64,000 nt of DNA from Amphirosellinia nigrospora. Its lineage: Eukaryota; Ascomycota; Sordariomycetes; Xylariales; Xylariaceae. The number at the start of each line of letters is the position of its first letter. The stretch's first letter is position 1. The notes beneath the pieces are model-generated. The model was not told where the DNA came from. It ran no database searches and saw only the letters and a list, made by a program, of their open reading frames with translations. The position numbers and the translations under genes are program-made. Of this stretch, positions 1-13,800 are shown piece by piece. Location of the stretch: the NCBI GenBank assembly GCA_004123355.1, contig SCHM01000004.1, positions 6,909,017-6,973,016 on the forward strand. The letters run 5' to 3'.

Positions 1-3000
1 TGCGAACTTTTAAAGTATTATTTTAAGTAATTTTTTTAAATTTATTTTTTTTTACAGCTTTTAGCTATTTTTTAGTTTTTTTAATAGTTTTATTAATTTA
101 AGGTTATTTTATAAAATTTAAACAATAGTTTAAATAAGTTTTTAAAATTATTTATAAAGTATTATTTTTATTAAAATTTTATTTTTTTAATTTATTTAAT
201 ATTAAAAAGTTTTTTATAATAAAGTTATAATATTTATATTTGTTTTATTTTTTATTTAGGTTTTTTTTATCGAGATTATTATTTCGTTTTTAAGCTATTT
301 AGTAGCTTAGTTTAATAATAAATTATTTAAGTATTTTATAATTAATTAGCGTAATATAAATTAAAAATATATTAGTTCGGAAATATTTTTAATTAAAATA
401 TTGCTGGTTTTATTTTTTAATAATTTTATAATATTAACGTATTAATAAATAATTTAATTTATTTAAAAATTAATTAATTATTTATAACTAACGTTTTTTT
501 ATAATAAATATTTAGTTTTTAACTTTAAAGTTTAGTTTTTTTAATAATAGTTTTTTTTTTAAATCGTTTTTTTTTATTTATTTTAAAATTTATTATATAG
601 TTTTAATATATTTTTTTATTTTTATTAATTTTTATACTTTTTTTTAAATAATATATTTTTTAATTAATATATTAGTTATATTTATTATATAGTTAAGCTA
701 GTTATAATAATTAAATATAAAAAATTTAAATAATATTTATAAAATTATAATTTTATAAATTTATATAATAAAAAGCCGCTATAAAATTTATAATAAATAA
801 AGCTATTTTTAATTATTTTAATAATAGTTATAAAAAAACGTAATTTTAGTTTAAATATTTTATAATAATTTTAGCTTAGTTTATTAATTTATAATATTTT
901 AAAAATAATAGTTTTATATAATGCTAAAGATTTTCGCTAGTTTATTAATAAAAACTAATATAAACTAAAGCTTTTTATTAAAATTAATTTTTTTAATAAT
1001 TTAAAAATCCGAAAAAGTTTTTATAATATAAATAAATAGTTTAAACTATTATTATTATTTTTATAAAATATTAATTATAATAGTTTATTAGTTAGTTAAT
1101 TATTATAAATATAAACTTTTTTTTATTTTATTAGTTATTATTTTTTAAAATTTATTATTAAATATTAAAAAAGTTTTAAAAAAATTAGCATAAGCTATAA
1201 TAATTTAAATATTTTATTATAAAGCATTTAGCAAGCTTATATTTTAAGTAGTTTTTATATATTAATTATAATTTTTATTAGTTTTAGCTATTAATATTAT
1301 AATATAAATTTATAGTTTTTTTATTTAAAATAAACAATTATAATATAATATATATTTTTTTAAAATATAAATAATAAATTATTTATTTTAAGTATTATAA
1401 ATCGTTTTTTATAAATAATTAAATTTTTATTTAAAATTTAATTTTTGCTTAAGCTAGTACGGGCTTTTTTTTAATAAACTTTTAAATTTAAAAACTATTA
1501 GTTTATTATAATATTTTATTTATTAAAAAATTTAGCGGCTAAAATATTAATTATAGCTTTATTTTAAGTTTATATATAATAGCTATATATTAATATATTT
1601 TTTCGGGTTAAAAAGTAAATAGTAACGTTTTTTTTACCCGGAAAAATGCTAAATTTATTAACTAATTAAAATATAGTTATATATTTTTAGTTTTTTATTT
1701 TATTTTTTATATTTATAAATTTTTTTATTTTTTATAAAAGTTAGCTATAACGTTTTTAGATTTAAAGTATATAATAATAAAATTATAATTAGCTATTAGT
1801 TTTATTTATTTAATTTATTATAAGTTTAATCGTTATTTAGTACTAAAATATTTAAAAGCTTTATAATTAATAATAACTATAAAAAGCTAACTAGTTTAAT
1901 TGCTAATTTTAGCTTTTAATATTTAACGCTTTTATTATTATTAGTATTTTTTATTATAAATTTTATAGTTTAGTTTAACGTTATATAATATTTTAAAAAA
2001 ATATAATAAAATATTATTTTTTATTTTTTTTTTTTAAAATAATATTTAGCAGCTATTTTATTAAAAGCGTTTATTTTAACTTTAGTTTTTTTTTATAATT
2101 ATAATATATTAAAATAAAAATATAAATAAATGAATATTTTAGCTAGTTAAAAATATTTTAGTATTTTTATATTTATTTAAAATATATTTTTTTTTATTAA
2201 ATTAAACAAAAGCTTAATTACGTAGCTATATTTTATAATAAACTATTAGTAAAAATTATAAAATCTTACGAATAACTATATATTTTTTACTATAATAAAA
2301 TTCTTTTATTTTTTTATTATAGCAATTTTTTAAAGTTAACTTTAATATTATTATATTTAATAATAAAACTAAAATATTTTATTTTAATAATATAAAATTT
2401 ATATTTTTTAATATTAGCTTAAAAGCTAGTAGTTTTAAATCGCTTTAATATTTTTATAATATAAATCCGATAGTTTTTTAAATTGTTTAAAAATACTAAA
2501 ATATTATTTATATAAACGCTATAAAAATTATTTAAATATTTTTTTAAAACGTTATTTATATATTTTTAAAATATCGCTAGTTTATTAAACAAACTAAAAA
2601 ACAAAACTTTATATTTATATAATTTATATTTAGTTTTAAATAATAAAGTTTTTATTATTTAAATATATATAAATTTTATTAAACGTTTATTAAATATTAA
2701 TTTTTATAAAAATTTTAGCTTTTATAATATAAGCTAATATTTTTTTAATTAAAAATATTAAATATTAATTTTTTTTTGTTAATACGTTAATTTTATAATA
2801 ATTTACGTAAAATTTAAATTTTTTATTAGCTTTAAATATAAATAAAATAAATATAATAAAAAGCATATTATTAAGTTTAATAAATTTTTTTTTAAGTTTT
2901 TTTATATATTTTTTACTATTTTAGTTTTTTTAAAAATATATAATAAACAAGTTATTAAAAAAATCGTCCTAGCTTTTTTTAAAAACGAATTTAATATAAT

Positions 3001-6000
3001 AATTTATTAATCGATTAAATAATAAAATATTTAAATTTATTTTATTAAAAGTTTTAAATAAATAATAATATTTTTTAAATATTTATTTTTATGCTTTATA
3101 ATTAATTTTTTTTTTTTTTCGGGAAAAAGCTCGGTTTTTTATTTATTTTATATAATTAAATCGATTTTATATATGCTTATAATATAAATTTATTATTTTT
3201 CGCAAAATATACGTTATAAAAATAAAATAGTTTTAATTATTATAATATTTGCTATTAGTTATGCTTATATTATTTTATTACGTTTTTTATAACTAGTATA
3301 GCTATATTTATTATATTTTATATTAACTTTATAAATAAAGGTTTTTACGTATATTTTAAAGGTTAAAATTTACGTTTTTAATAATAGTTAATTAGCGTTT
3401 ATTTTAACTAGTTTTTTATTATAGTAATTATTAAATCGGACTTTTTTAAAAATAACGCGTTATTTTATAAGCTATTTTATTAGCTTAAAGATTTTTTTTT
3501 TTAAACATAATAGTTATATAAAAAGGTTAGCGTTAGCTAACTTTTTTATAACGTTTTATCGGGTATTTATTTAAAAATAAAAGTTTGTTTAATATTATAA
3601 GCTTATAAAATAAGGTTACGTTTATAATATATAATGTTATATATTTTTATAGCTTTTTAGAACTTTTGCTATTAAGTATTGTTTAAACGTTTCGGGTTTA
3701 TTAGTTTAAAAAACGCGTTTTTTAAGTAATTAAAGGTATTTTTAATAAAAAAATATAATTTTATTATTAAAAGTTAAGCAATATATTATAAGTTTTATAA
3801 AATATTTATTTATAATAAAATCGTGCTTTATTTTAATTATAATTAAAAGCATTTTTTTTAAAGTTTTTTTTTATAAATAAAATTTACTAGTAAAGCTTTT
3901 TTAATATTTTATTAAAACTAAATATTATATTTAAAATTATTTTTAGTTTAAACTTATTTTAATAAAAACGTTTAATTTATTTATTATATATTTTATATAT
4001 TTTTTATTTATAAAAAAATATCCGTTAATTTTTATATTAGTAAAATAGTTATAAATAATAAATATTTTTTTATTTAATATTAAAATATATAATATTAAAA
4101 ACGATTTTTTTTTAAAATATAGGTTTAAAAAATCTTTTTTATTATTAATATTTTTATTTACCGACGTTTTTTTTAAAAAAAAGTTTATTTTCCTTAAATT
4201 AAACTTTTTTATATTTTTTTTAAAGCTTTTTTTTATTTTTTTTCGTTTATTAAACGTATAAAATAACTAATCGCGCTTTTTATTTAGCTGCTATTTTTAT
4301 TTTTATTAAATATTCTTTCGAATATAGCTATATTTTGTAGTAAAAATATTTTTTTTTTTTAATAATTATTTTTTTATTTATAATAAATCGGGTTCTCGGT
4401 TTACTAAAAAATATAAATAATTTATTATTATTATTATTATTACTAAAAATAAAAATCTATTATTTTTAAACTAAATATAAAAATTAAACGGCTTAAGCTA
4501 ATATTAGTATTAATATTTAAACTATTAACGTTATTTAAAACTATTTTATAGCTTTTATTTTAACATTAGTTTTTTTTAGTTATAAATAAACTATTTATAT
4601 ATAAAATAAAAATTTTAAATATAAGCTTTATTTAAATATTTGCTTAATATTTAATTTTTAAAACAAATAAAAAATCGAATATAAAACTTTTTTTTTATAA
4701 TAAAAATAAAATATTTTATTTTTTAATAAAACAAACGAAATTATTTTTAAAGCTTTAAAACTTTTAAAGATTTTAATTTAAAAATAATTTATTTTATATA
4801 AGCTTTTTTTTTTAGTTAATATTATATATTATTATTTAAAATATTTTATTAATTTTTCGGATATTATAATTCGGTTTAGGTTTTTTTTTTTAAATAAAAC
4901 TATAAATTTTTAATAACTTTATTTTTTAAGCGTAATTTAATATTATTTATTTTTATATTATTTATAGCAAACTAATTATAATTAATATTAAATAGTTAAT
5001 TATAGTTTAAAACTATATTTTAAAATTAATTTTATTTTAAATAAAATTCGAAAAAAATTTATATTTTAATTTTATTTAATTTTTTAATATATTTACTATT
5101 TTTAGCAATATTTATATTAAACAAAATAATATTATAATTATTTTTAATTAAATTAATAATAGTTTAATTAGTTTTATTTAATTTTTTTTTTTTACGTTAA
5201 GTTTAATTAAAATATAACGATTTTTTTGCTAATTATATTAATTTTTTTTTTTTTATATTATAATAGTTTTATAGTATTTAAAATATTATTAAAATTAATA
5301 TTAACAATATTACTTTTTTAGTAAAAATTTTAAATTAAATAGTTATAAATATAAAATATTAAATATTAAACTTTTATTTTTTAAAAAAAAGCTTTATAAT
5401 TTTTAATAAAACGTTATTAAAAACTTAATTTATATAATTATTAAAATCTAAAAATATAGCTTTATTAATTTTATAATTATAATAAAATAAAAGCTTAGTT
5501 TATTATTTCGGACTATTAAAGCAATTAGTTTATTAATAGTTATTTAAACTTAATTACGCAAAATAGTTTATATTTTAATATATCGGGGTAAATTAAAATA
5601 TTTTTTATAAAACTATTTATAAATATTAAAAATAAGGTTTTTAAAAACGTTTTAAAACTCGTTTTTTTTTTTTTTTTTTTTAACTACAGTATAACTAGCT
5701 ATATAAATATTAGCAATAAGTATAAATAAATTAAACAAAAAAATATATTAATAAAATTTGTTTTTAAAATATTTTTATAGGTATAAAAATATAAATTAAT
5801 TAAATTGCTAAAATCGAAAATAATTTTTTTCGGGTAATTACGCGGGCTATATTAGCCGTAATAGCTATATTATTATTTTACTATAATTTAATATTATTAA
5901 AATTTTTGCTTTAGCGTTAATTATATTTATATAATATTAAAAATTTTTGTTTTAACGTTAATCCGAATTTAAAGTCGAAAAATAATAAACTTTAATTAGT

Positions 6001-6190
6001 ACAGCTAGCTATAATAAAAATATAAATTGCGCAAATTAATATATTTACTCGAAAAAAATATTAAATAAATTAAAATTTAAAAAAATATTAAAATCGGTAG
6101 TATTAATTTTTTAATTATTACGATTAATATCTTTTATAAAAGCAAAGCTCCTAGTTAAAGTTCTATTTATATATTAATCGAGAGATACTA
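1..6190 (-). mobile_element. RIP-degraded Ty3/gypsy LTR retrotransposon (fossil)
   Basis: The block is almost entirely A/T, with CpA/TpG rare and TpA abundant, as RIP leaves it. On the minus strand the polymerase is still readable through the stop codons. At about 2440-2620 there is a reverse transcriptase palm, with a box reading YINNILVF at 2494-2514 where the family has YxDDILVF. The two Asp codons have become Asn by G-to-A change. At about 2190-2280 follows the thumb/RNase H linker (FYNFY, then FIIKYSYVIK), and then an INAF remnant of the RNase H TDAS motif. The order RT then RNase H runs toward lower coordinates, so gag and the 5' end lie toward 6190. No intact ORF remains. The left end lies outside the window and the LTRs were not delimited. 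Confidence 0.8.
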
Positions 6191-6330
6191 AGCTAAATCT
6201 AAGATCTAGCGGCTAATTTTATATATTAGGGATTTGTGTGTGTGTACGGTAGGGCTAATTATGTGACTTTAGGTGGGTCCTGCAAGGACCTACTATATCC
6301 ACTGTATCCGTATCTGGTCAGCCACCCGTG
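6190..6330. repeat. Less-mutated GC-richer island inside the left RIP block
   Basis: About 140 bases of mixed composition sit between two A+T blocks and begin with a short TG repeat. The island contains a 9-bp hairpin with a GCA loop at 6273-6293 (arms GTGGGTCCT and AGGACCTAC, one G:T pair). It could be the preserved end of the adjacent retroelement (LTR) or a separate short repeat. No second copy was found in the window, so the identity is open. Confidence 0.4.
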
Positions 6331-6730
6331 ACTATAATTATTAATTTTTTTAAATAAGTTTATATAAAAAAGTTTTTTTTATTTTTTTTTATAAATTATT
6401 ATATTCTTATTATAATTAGATTTTTTTTACTAAATATAAAAATTATTAATAGTAAATAATTTTTAAATAATAATAAGTAAAATTATTTTTTTTATTTTTT
6501 TGCTATATATTAATTAAGTTTTTTATTATAATTATTTTTAATTAATATTATAAAATAAAATAAATAATAAAAATAGTTTTTTTTTTTAGCGTAAAATTTA
6601 TATTTATTTATACTATATTTAATTTTATTATTTTTAATCCGATATATATTTAAGCTTAAGCTTATATTTTAATTAGTTAATTTAAAAATTATAAATAGAA
6701 TATTTAGCTAGCTATCTTAATAAAAAGAGT
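6331..6730. repeat. RIP-type A+T-rich repeat remnant
   Basis: This is the same composition as the block to its left, again with almost no CpA. Nothing coding can be read in it. The change to normal composition occurs over roughly 6700-6800. Confidence 0.6.
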
Positions 6731-7577
6731 TTTTAGGCTTATAACCTGCTAAAATAAAAAGTATACAAGCGTACTATTTAGCTACTTAACTATATGATAG
6801 AGTAGGTGGGATGACCTGTTTATATACACGATGGATGCCTTGTGCCCTTGTACAGTACCTGTGGTGACTCCTTGACCTAGTATTACTTCAGCATTCGTCT
6901 CAGCTCAGTGGCCGAGACCCTCACCAACGCCAGCACCAAGGTCTGTCCAACCTCAGCCCGGAAAGCCCGCTGGAATTGGACGCACATGGAGAAGCAGCTG
7001 AGCTCTATGGTAGCACAGAAATGCCAGAAAGGGTAGGACAAGGTTGGTGATTGGAGATGACATACGGCGTCAGCTGAAGCATGATAAATTGTCGGAGCAC
7101 GCGTATAGTCAACTTCTCGACTTGACAACGTTCTGCGTTCGTAATGTGACGATATAGTGCGGCTTTTCTGCATTCAGTTCGCAACCGTACGCAGCATCAG
7201 TCTTGCTTCATACCGCTTTTCTGCTCATAGTGTGTGTAGATTTTACTCCGCATAGGTAGATTATATTGTGAAGGCCAATGCTGTGGGCTTCGCAAATGCC
7301 GACCAGCCGAAAAGGGAAAATGAGAGATGTTATCACTCAGACTCGAAGTTTTAGAAGGGTGTGATAAAATAGTTGCAGTCGGATATGATATGCAGGTGAC
7401 TATGAAGATCATAATTTTATGACGAGAGTACTAGTATGAGATGAAAGTTTAGGAAAGATCCAACTCTCCTCATTTAACATCCCGGCTCTCCGTCAAAGTC
7501 CTGAGATAATCTGCTATCCTAACTCCATCGTATGTACATGCGGTCCCAAACCTCCCAAGTCTCTCGCTGATGCAAGC
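6731..7577. other. Intergenic; no gene recognised
   Basis: Only short unsupported ORFs are present. An 18-base stretch at 7180-7197 is identical to part of the NLR gene (11340-11357), where it encodes the conserved QPYAA segment of the N-terminal domain. It may be a trace of a second, lost NLR copy. Confidence 0.4.
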
Positions 7578-8697
7578 TTAGCTCGGGGTAAGCTTCAAGA
7601 GCCGGCCACTAGGACCATCCTCGATCACCCAGATGGCGCCGTCCTTGTCCTCTCGGATACCGCGCATGCGCTTACCCATTGAGATACGCTGAGCCTCCTT
7701 CGCTGTGTCACCAGTGATGGTCACGCGTACGATTGATTGTGAGCTGAGACTGGTGATGATGGCATTGCCCGTCCAGCTGGAAAACAGGTCGCCCTTGTAG
7801 ATGATCAAGCCGGCCGGGAGATGACGGGGACCCAGAAGGCCTTGGGTGGTTCGATATCTGGGCGTGTGCTGTGCGCGGGGATCGTCCGGCCGTCGTAATG
7901 GCGGCCCTCGGACACGACCGGCCAGCCATAGTTGGCGCCCGACTTGATCAGGTTGAGCTCGTCGCCACCCATAGGCCCCATTTCGACCTCCCAGAGACGG
8001 CCCTGGGCATCCCAGTCAATGCCTAGCGGGTTCCGGTGGCCTAGCGACCAGATCTGCGCCTGGACGGCGCCTTGGCTGGCGAATGGGTTGCCTGCGAAGG
8101 CGGTGCCGTTGTCGTACAGCTTAATTACCTTACCGAGGTTGCTGGTCATGGACTGGGCCGGGGTCATCTGGTTGATCTCACCGGACGAGATCCATAGCGC
8201 GCCGTCGGGGCCGAAGAGCAGGCGACAGGCGAACTGGAGTCCCCCGAGGCCTTCTGCGAGTGGCGCCAGATGACCTGGAGGCCCGATAGCGCGCCGCCGC
8301 CGTTGGTATCCAGCGTCAGTTTGGCCTGCGCGACTGCCCCGCCTGCACCGCCAGTGCCACTCTCGGCGTAGCTGAGATATATAATACTGTTCTCAGCGTA
8401 TTGGGGGTGTAAGGCGACGTCGTGAAGACCGCCCTGGCCGCCGTAGGCGACAGTAGGCACACCGGTGATAGTACCCGTGGCCTTGGTGGCCGGGTCGACG
8501 AGACGTAAGTTGCCTCGTCTCTCGGTGACGAGGATACGGTTGTCGGGTAGGAAGGCAATCGCCCATGGCTCGGCATGGGTGGTGATAACTGTCGACGTGA
8601 ACGGTTGCTGGCGAGTGTCCAACTGTTGCGATGGCACGGCCAAAGCACCGGTCACCAATGCCAGAGCGTAGGTGAGAGAAAGTCCGAGATGCATCAT
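7578..8697 (-). CDS. Secreted PQQ-dependent glucose/sorbosone-type dehydrogenase, two frame breaks
   Basis: Glucose/sorbosone dehydrogenase family: six-bladed propeller enzymes that oxidise sugars with PQQ, usually extracellular. The start at 8697 gives an N-terminal hydrophobic signal peptide (MMHLGLSLTYALALVTGALA). Family landmarks follow in order: the WAIAFLPD blade motif, GGQGGLHDVALHP, LFGPDGALW, SLGHRNPLGI, the GPMGGDELN motif followed by NYGWP, and a C-terminal RMRGIREDKDGAIWVIED blade. The chain is complete but lies in three frames. The first switch is at a G run (plus-strand C5 at 8241-8245) and the second at a C run (plus-strand G3 at 7816-7818). One added base at each gives ASGGLQFACRLLFG and VISPAGLIIYKG, both family-like. 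I read these as assembly errors, although real inactivation is possible. A TATA-like box lies about 110 bp upstream. Confidence 0.82.
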
Positions 8698-10805
8698 TTT
8701 CAGGGCGCCCTTTGCTTCCCAGTATATTGTGTTGCTAGACAATCGAGGGTTAAGTGGCTCGCGTCGTGTGGAAGCTCTTAAGTTGTATGTCCCCCAAGGT
8801 AGGTAGGTATATAAGAAGTGGGAGGGCTCGAGCAACCTCCTGTCCAATTTCAGGCTATTCCCGGCCTTCGACGACGTGGTACATGTAAGGTTAATCAGTG
8901 TATCTGCACTTTATAACCGTCCCTATCACCTGTATCCTATAATTCTCCATGGATCGACAGGTTTGGCAAAAGCCCGGCATGGCATTCCTACCCCAATCCG
9001 GCACGACCTTGTCTCTGTCACGGTGGCTGCCGGCGCCAAGACTGGGTTGTGTGCTATAATTTTCTGGGCATCAATATACAAGTTATCAAACTGGTCGTCA
9101 TCGTTCTTCTTCCCTGCACGATACGGGGGTTCTCGATCCGTCTCCGCTATCTTAGAATGTGTGATATCATTGTTGAGCATAACAGAGTCAAATGCTTACT
9201 ATCCCGTTGGGGCCGGAATTATTACGTTTTCAAGCGAAAATAGCGGGGGCCAATCATATGGGTCAGAACCCTTCCAAGAAGTTCACTAGTAAAAAAGTCC
9301 AGACAAACTGCAATACAGAACCAAGTCGACATTAATGTCCAAGATGCCACTGATCCCAACAGTTCCTTTTCGAATTACTACACAATGCAACGCCGCATTG
9401 TTGGCACGTGTAATAACGGAGTATTGCTGAGATGGTCGATTTACAGTTTACTAGTTATGATTGATTTAACAACATATTTCGTTGTTTGAAAGAACATAAG
9501 GGACACAAACCATGTTTTGTAAGTTGTATCTTCAGGTGCTGTTGTATCGTAGAAGACTCTTTAGAACTTGCTAATGCGCTGTTTTGAATTGCCACTTCCT
9601 GGCCAAACCTCTCCAAGATCTCAGAATATAGGCACTTGCAAAATCTATTCCGACTTATAATAGGCTTCTTTCGGTTGTGAAGTTAGAAGTACGTATTTGT
9701 AATAGCCACTTCTATTTAGATTATTAGCTTAGTAAAATATGAAAGGAAAGTGCTTCATACCAAGTAGAGACAGTTATAACAGGACGAAACTTGAAATGGT
9801 AATTAATCTTATATTAGTTAGAGGAATTGCGAAAGTTAAGCAAACATCGACCACCTCTGGGAAGTAACACAGAGTCAATAGAATAATTATGTCATGTAGC
9901 CATGAAGCTACGAACAACGGAACAAGTACCGATTTAGTTATAAACGACCAAGTGATATTGCTGTTGTTAATGACGCTTGGTAGATCTGATACTATAAATG
10001 CCTATTGTAATTAAATACGATATATTCATTATGCTTCGACTAATACCGTATATTGTCCCTAATTACCAACCTTGTCTTACCCTTTCCGGTATTTCTATAC
10101 TACTATTGAGCTCGGCTACTTCTTTCTATATGTTTAATTTTATTAGAATTTTAGAGTGAGGTTAAACAGATATTGGTGCAACGTTATTAGGATTTTGCCC
10201 ACGGGCTAAGACGATCGATGATTTGGACAATAAGCATTAAGAAATTGCGGGATTCGGGACTTACTCAGGCAAGGTTTATCAGATAGGTAGAATAATACAA
10301 TTTTATGGGTTTCTACAGATTTAATTAGGCATTAAGAAAGTTAGAGCTAGTGGGATCTCCGCATGCACCACCACGTTAAATCGACGGTTCGCGCCTAGTA
10401 TCTAATGTTACATCCGCGCGACAAATGCGGTTTTATTACGTCGCGATGTATGGCGGCAGGAATCAAAAGCCAGCAGTCCCGCTCATAGTGCTCCAATTTG
10501 CAAAAACTGTTCCGGTAGAAATTTTTACTATTTACTAACTTTGCTTAGCCCGGTACGGGTATCGTGGTCATGTAGGTAAATAAACATATGCAGGAGGCGC
10601 CACAAATTTGATCAGTGACTCCGTGACAGGGCGTCACAGCAAGCATTCTGATAGGTTGGCGATGCTTGGCAATGGTCTCCAACCACGCAGTAACCGCACA
10701 GCCCTCAATTTTGACTAAGGAAATATCTCTCTTTTAACAAGAGCTGCGCATTAATGCTCTCCGCCTCCTATCTTTCATCGCCCTCAGCCCCGACATTTTG
10801 AGAAC
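8698..10805. other. Intergenic; no gene recognised
   Basis: This is the shared 5' side of the divergent dehydrogenase (-) and NLR (+) genes. It is moderately A+T-rich from about 9300 to 10350, without the extreme CpA loss of the flanking blocks. No coding signal, RNA gene or clear repeat was seen. Confidence 0.4.
8808..8813 (-). promoter_or_regulatory. TATA-like box upstream of the sugar dehydrogenase gene
   Basis: TATATA on the minus strand about 111 bp upstream of the chosen ATG. It is supported by position and sequence only; no transcription start is visible. Confidence 0.3.
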
Positions 10806-13800
10806 ATGAAACGATTTTTCTCGGAAATTAAGAGCCCGCTAAAACGACAAGGGAAAGTCGGCGGCGCGCAGGATCAACAACACTCAAGCATCACTACCCA
10901 TCCACAAACTCTCGCAACTTGCATCGTACCATCCATCCCGACATTCCTATTCCCAATACCACCGAACCTGCCTCGGCCACTGCGAATGAAATCTCACTAC
11001 CTACTCCCGTCCTGAGCCATGATCTACCGACAATCCAAGACGCGGAGCCCGATATTTGGGCTGCTGCATACAAGAAGTTCGCTGAACGGGAACATGAGCT
11101 AGCCCGCGATTACAATACTCATTTGGGTACTGTCTCAAGCGGCGATGATACTGTCATGGGGACCGGTTTCTTAAGCCCCGGTTCGGCAAAATCCGTCGTG
11201 GAACAACTGCAAAAGACCCGAGAGGATAAACAGTGGCACGTCACTTTCCGCGGCAAAGACATTAAGTTTAGAGAGCAAGCCGAGAAGCTGACGAAAGTCC
11301 TCCTTTGGAGCAATGGTGTTGTTAAAGATGCACTGAGTGCGCAACCGTACGCAGCATTAGCATGGTCTGGCGTTTCAATCCTCCTTCCCGTAAGTGAATA
11401 GTAACTGTATTACATCACAGCACTAATGATAATACAGCTTCTTACCACTGGAGCCGCGAAGAACGATGCTATTCTCTCTCATTTTGACGAAGTTTATCGT
11501 ACCCAGATATATTGGAAAGCCTATCAGGATATCTCCCGAGGAATTTCTCTCAAATGACAATAGCATGATGACCGATTTGATCGAACTGTACTCACACATC
11601 TTTGAGTATCAAGCGCGGACTATATGTCACCTTTCAAGCGCTCAGCTCTCTCGTGCGTGGCAGAAAGTCGCCGGCTGGGATGACTGGGAAAAGCAGGCCT
11701 CTCATGTAAAAGATCTGAGCACGCACTGCAAAGAGCGCATGGAAACTTATCAAGACCAAGCAACTCAAGAAAGGTGCAACCGGCAGCTAGAGGAGATATA
11801 TAGATCACGAGCGGCACTTCAACAAATCTATGAGCTTTTGGAGGAAGAGAGGAAACAACAGAAAAACGACCATAAAGACCGGCTTGAGCGGGAACTGCTT
11901 GCCGACCTAGCAGCAGATCATGAAGAATATAAGAACTTTAACCCTACGAAAGTTCAAAACACGTGCGGATGGTTTCTAGAAAGCGATAGTTTCCGTTCCT
12001 GGCGTGATAGCGAAGAATCGAGCCTCCTCTGGGTCTCGGCCGGCCCTGGATGTGGAAAATCTGTGCTCTCACGATCATTAATCGACGAGTGTCAGCTCTC
12101 TACTAGCGCCGCAACCTCTATTGTCTGCTACTTCTTTTTTAAGGACGGTGATGAGAGGCGTGAGCACAGCGCCAACGCCATTTCCGCTATTCTCCATCAA
12201 CTTTTCATACGGGATCTAACTGGCAATTTCACGAGCCATGCCCTACCCAGACACAAGAATTATGGCAAAGCTCTAGCTACAAACTTCTCCGAGCTCTGGG
12301 ACACTCTACTTGATTGTGCCGCCACTCCAGATGCCGGAGAGATCGTCTGTGTTCTCGATGCCCTCGATGAGTGCAGGGGAAACGAGAGGAACGCCATTAT
12401 AAACAAGCTAATATCTTTCTTTTCCGACACTACGCAGGCATCTCATCGCTCATCTAGACTAAAGTTCCTCGTCACGAGCCGGCCCTATGATACAATTGAA
12501 CAAGCAATCGGACCTTATTACATTCTTGCTGCTTGCGAATTGATGGAGATGATCACTCTACAGCTGTCAGTGAGGATATTGACCGTGTGATTGATGTTAA
12601 GATCCCAGAATTAGTGGGTAATCTTTCTAACGAAGATCGTCGCCGCATTGCCGAGCGGCTCAAAGGAATGGAAAATCGGACATATCTCTGGTTACGTCTA
12701 ACATTCTCCATAATTAAAGAGAGCCCCAGTGATTACAGCAGACCCTCAGATGTCGAGGTTCTGCTGGATAGTCTTCCCGACGAGCACTCCAAGGCATATG
12801 AGAGAATCCTTGGCCAAAAAAAGTCAAAGTATACTCGTTTTCTTTTCCAGCTTATGCTTGCTGCGACACGACCTCTGAGCATTGATGAAGCGAACTATGC
12901 GCTTGCATTGGCGACAGTGAAAATTCCATTCACATCCCATTCGAAAGCCAAGGAGGGCCTCTGGGATACCGAGTCATTTAGGAAGATGGCAAAGAATTCT
13001 TGTGGGCTCCTCGTCGATTTTCATGACTCAAAGTTATCTTTCATCCACCAAACAGTGAGAGAGTTTCTGACAGAGCACCCAGGTGAGGGTGGCGAGTGGA
13101 ATTGGAGAGGACGCTTTAGGCTGCCCGAATGTCATAATTTGATGTTCCTTTCTTGCTTTCATTATCTACATCTACCGGAGTTGGATATTTCTGTTCAGGA
13201 TACAATGCCAAATGAGGATTTCTATCCATTATTTTCTTATGCAGCGCGGCACTGGCCCTTCCACTATAGAGAGCAGGATGTTGATACACGTGCCAATCTA
13301 CTTGGCAGAGCGCGGAACCTATGTCACGTCCGTTCAGGGAAGACTAAGATATGGACCAGAGTCCATGATAGCAACCTATGTTTAAATGGCACCGAATTAG
13401 ACATCGCGGCTTACTGTGGACTGGAACTAGTGGTCCGTGCTATCCTCGATGAGGATGCCACTATTGAAGCAAATGACGAGTACTATAATAGAGCGCTATT
13501 TGCAGCATCACTGACCGGATTCCCAGTTGTGGTTGAAATGCTTCTTGATACCGTGGCTAACGTAAACGCACCCGGTTGGTGGGGTGGTTTCACGCCACTG
13601 CAGGCAGCAGTATCTCTTGATCATTTGGGGGTGATTAGAGTGCTGTTTGAGAAGCGAGGGAGCAAGTCGAGGTTAGCAAGACTACTGTGACAATAGCCGC
13701 AGGGCTTAAAAACATGCCAAAGAGATTATGGCTCTGATTCTTAAGAAACGGGGAAAGGACTGCCAGATTGACAAGAGTACTATGGAAGGCATGATAGACA

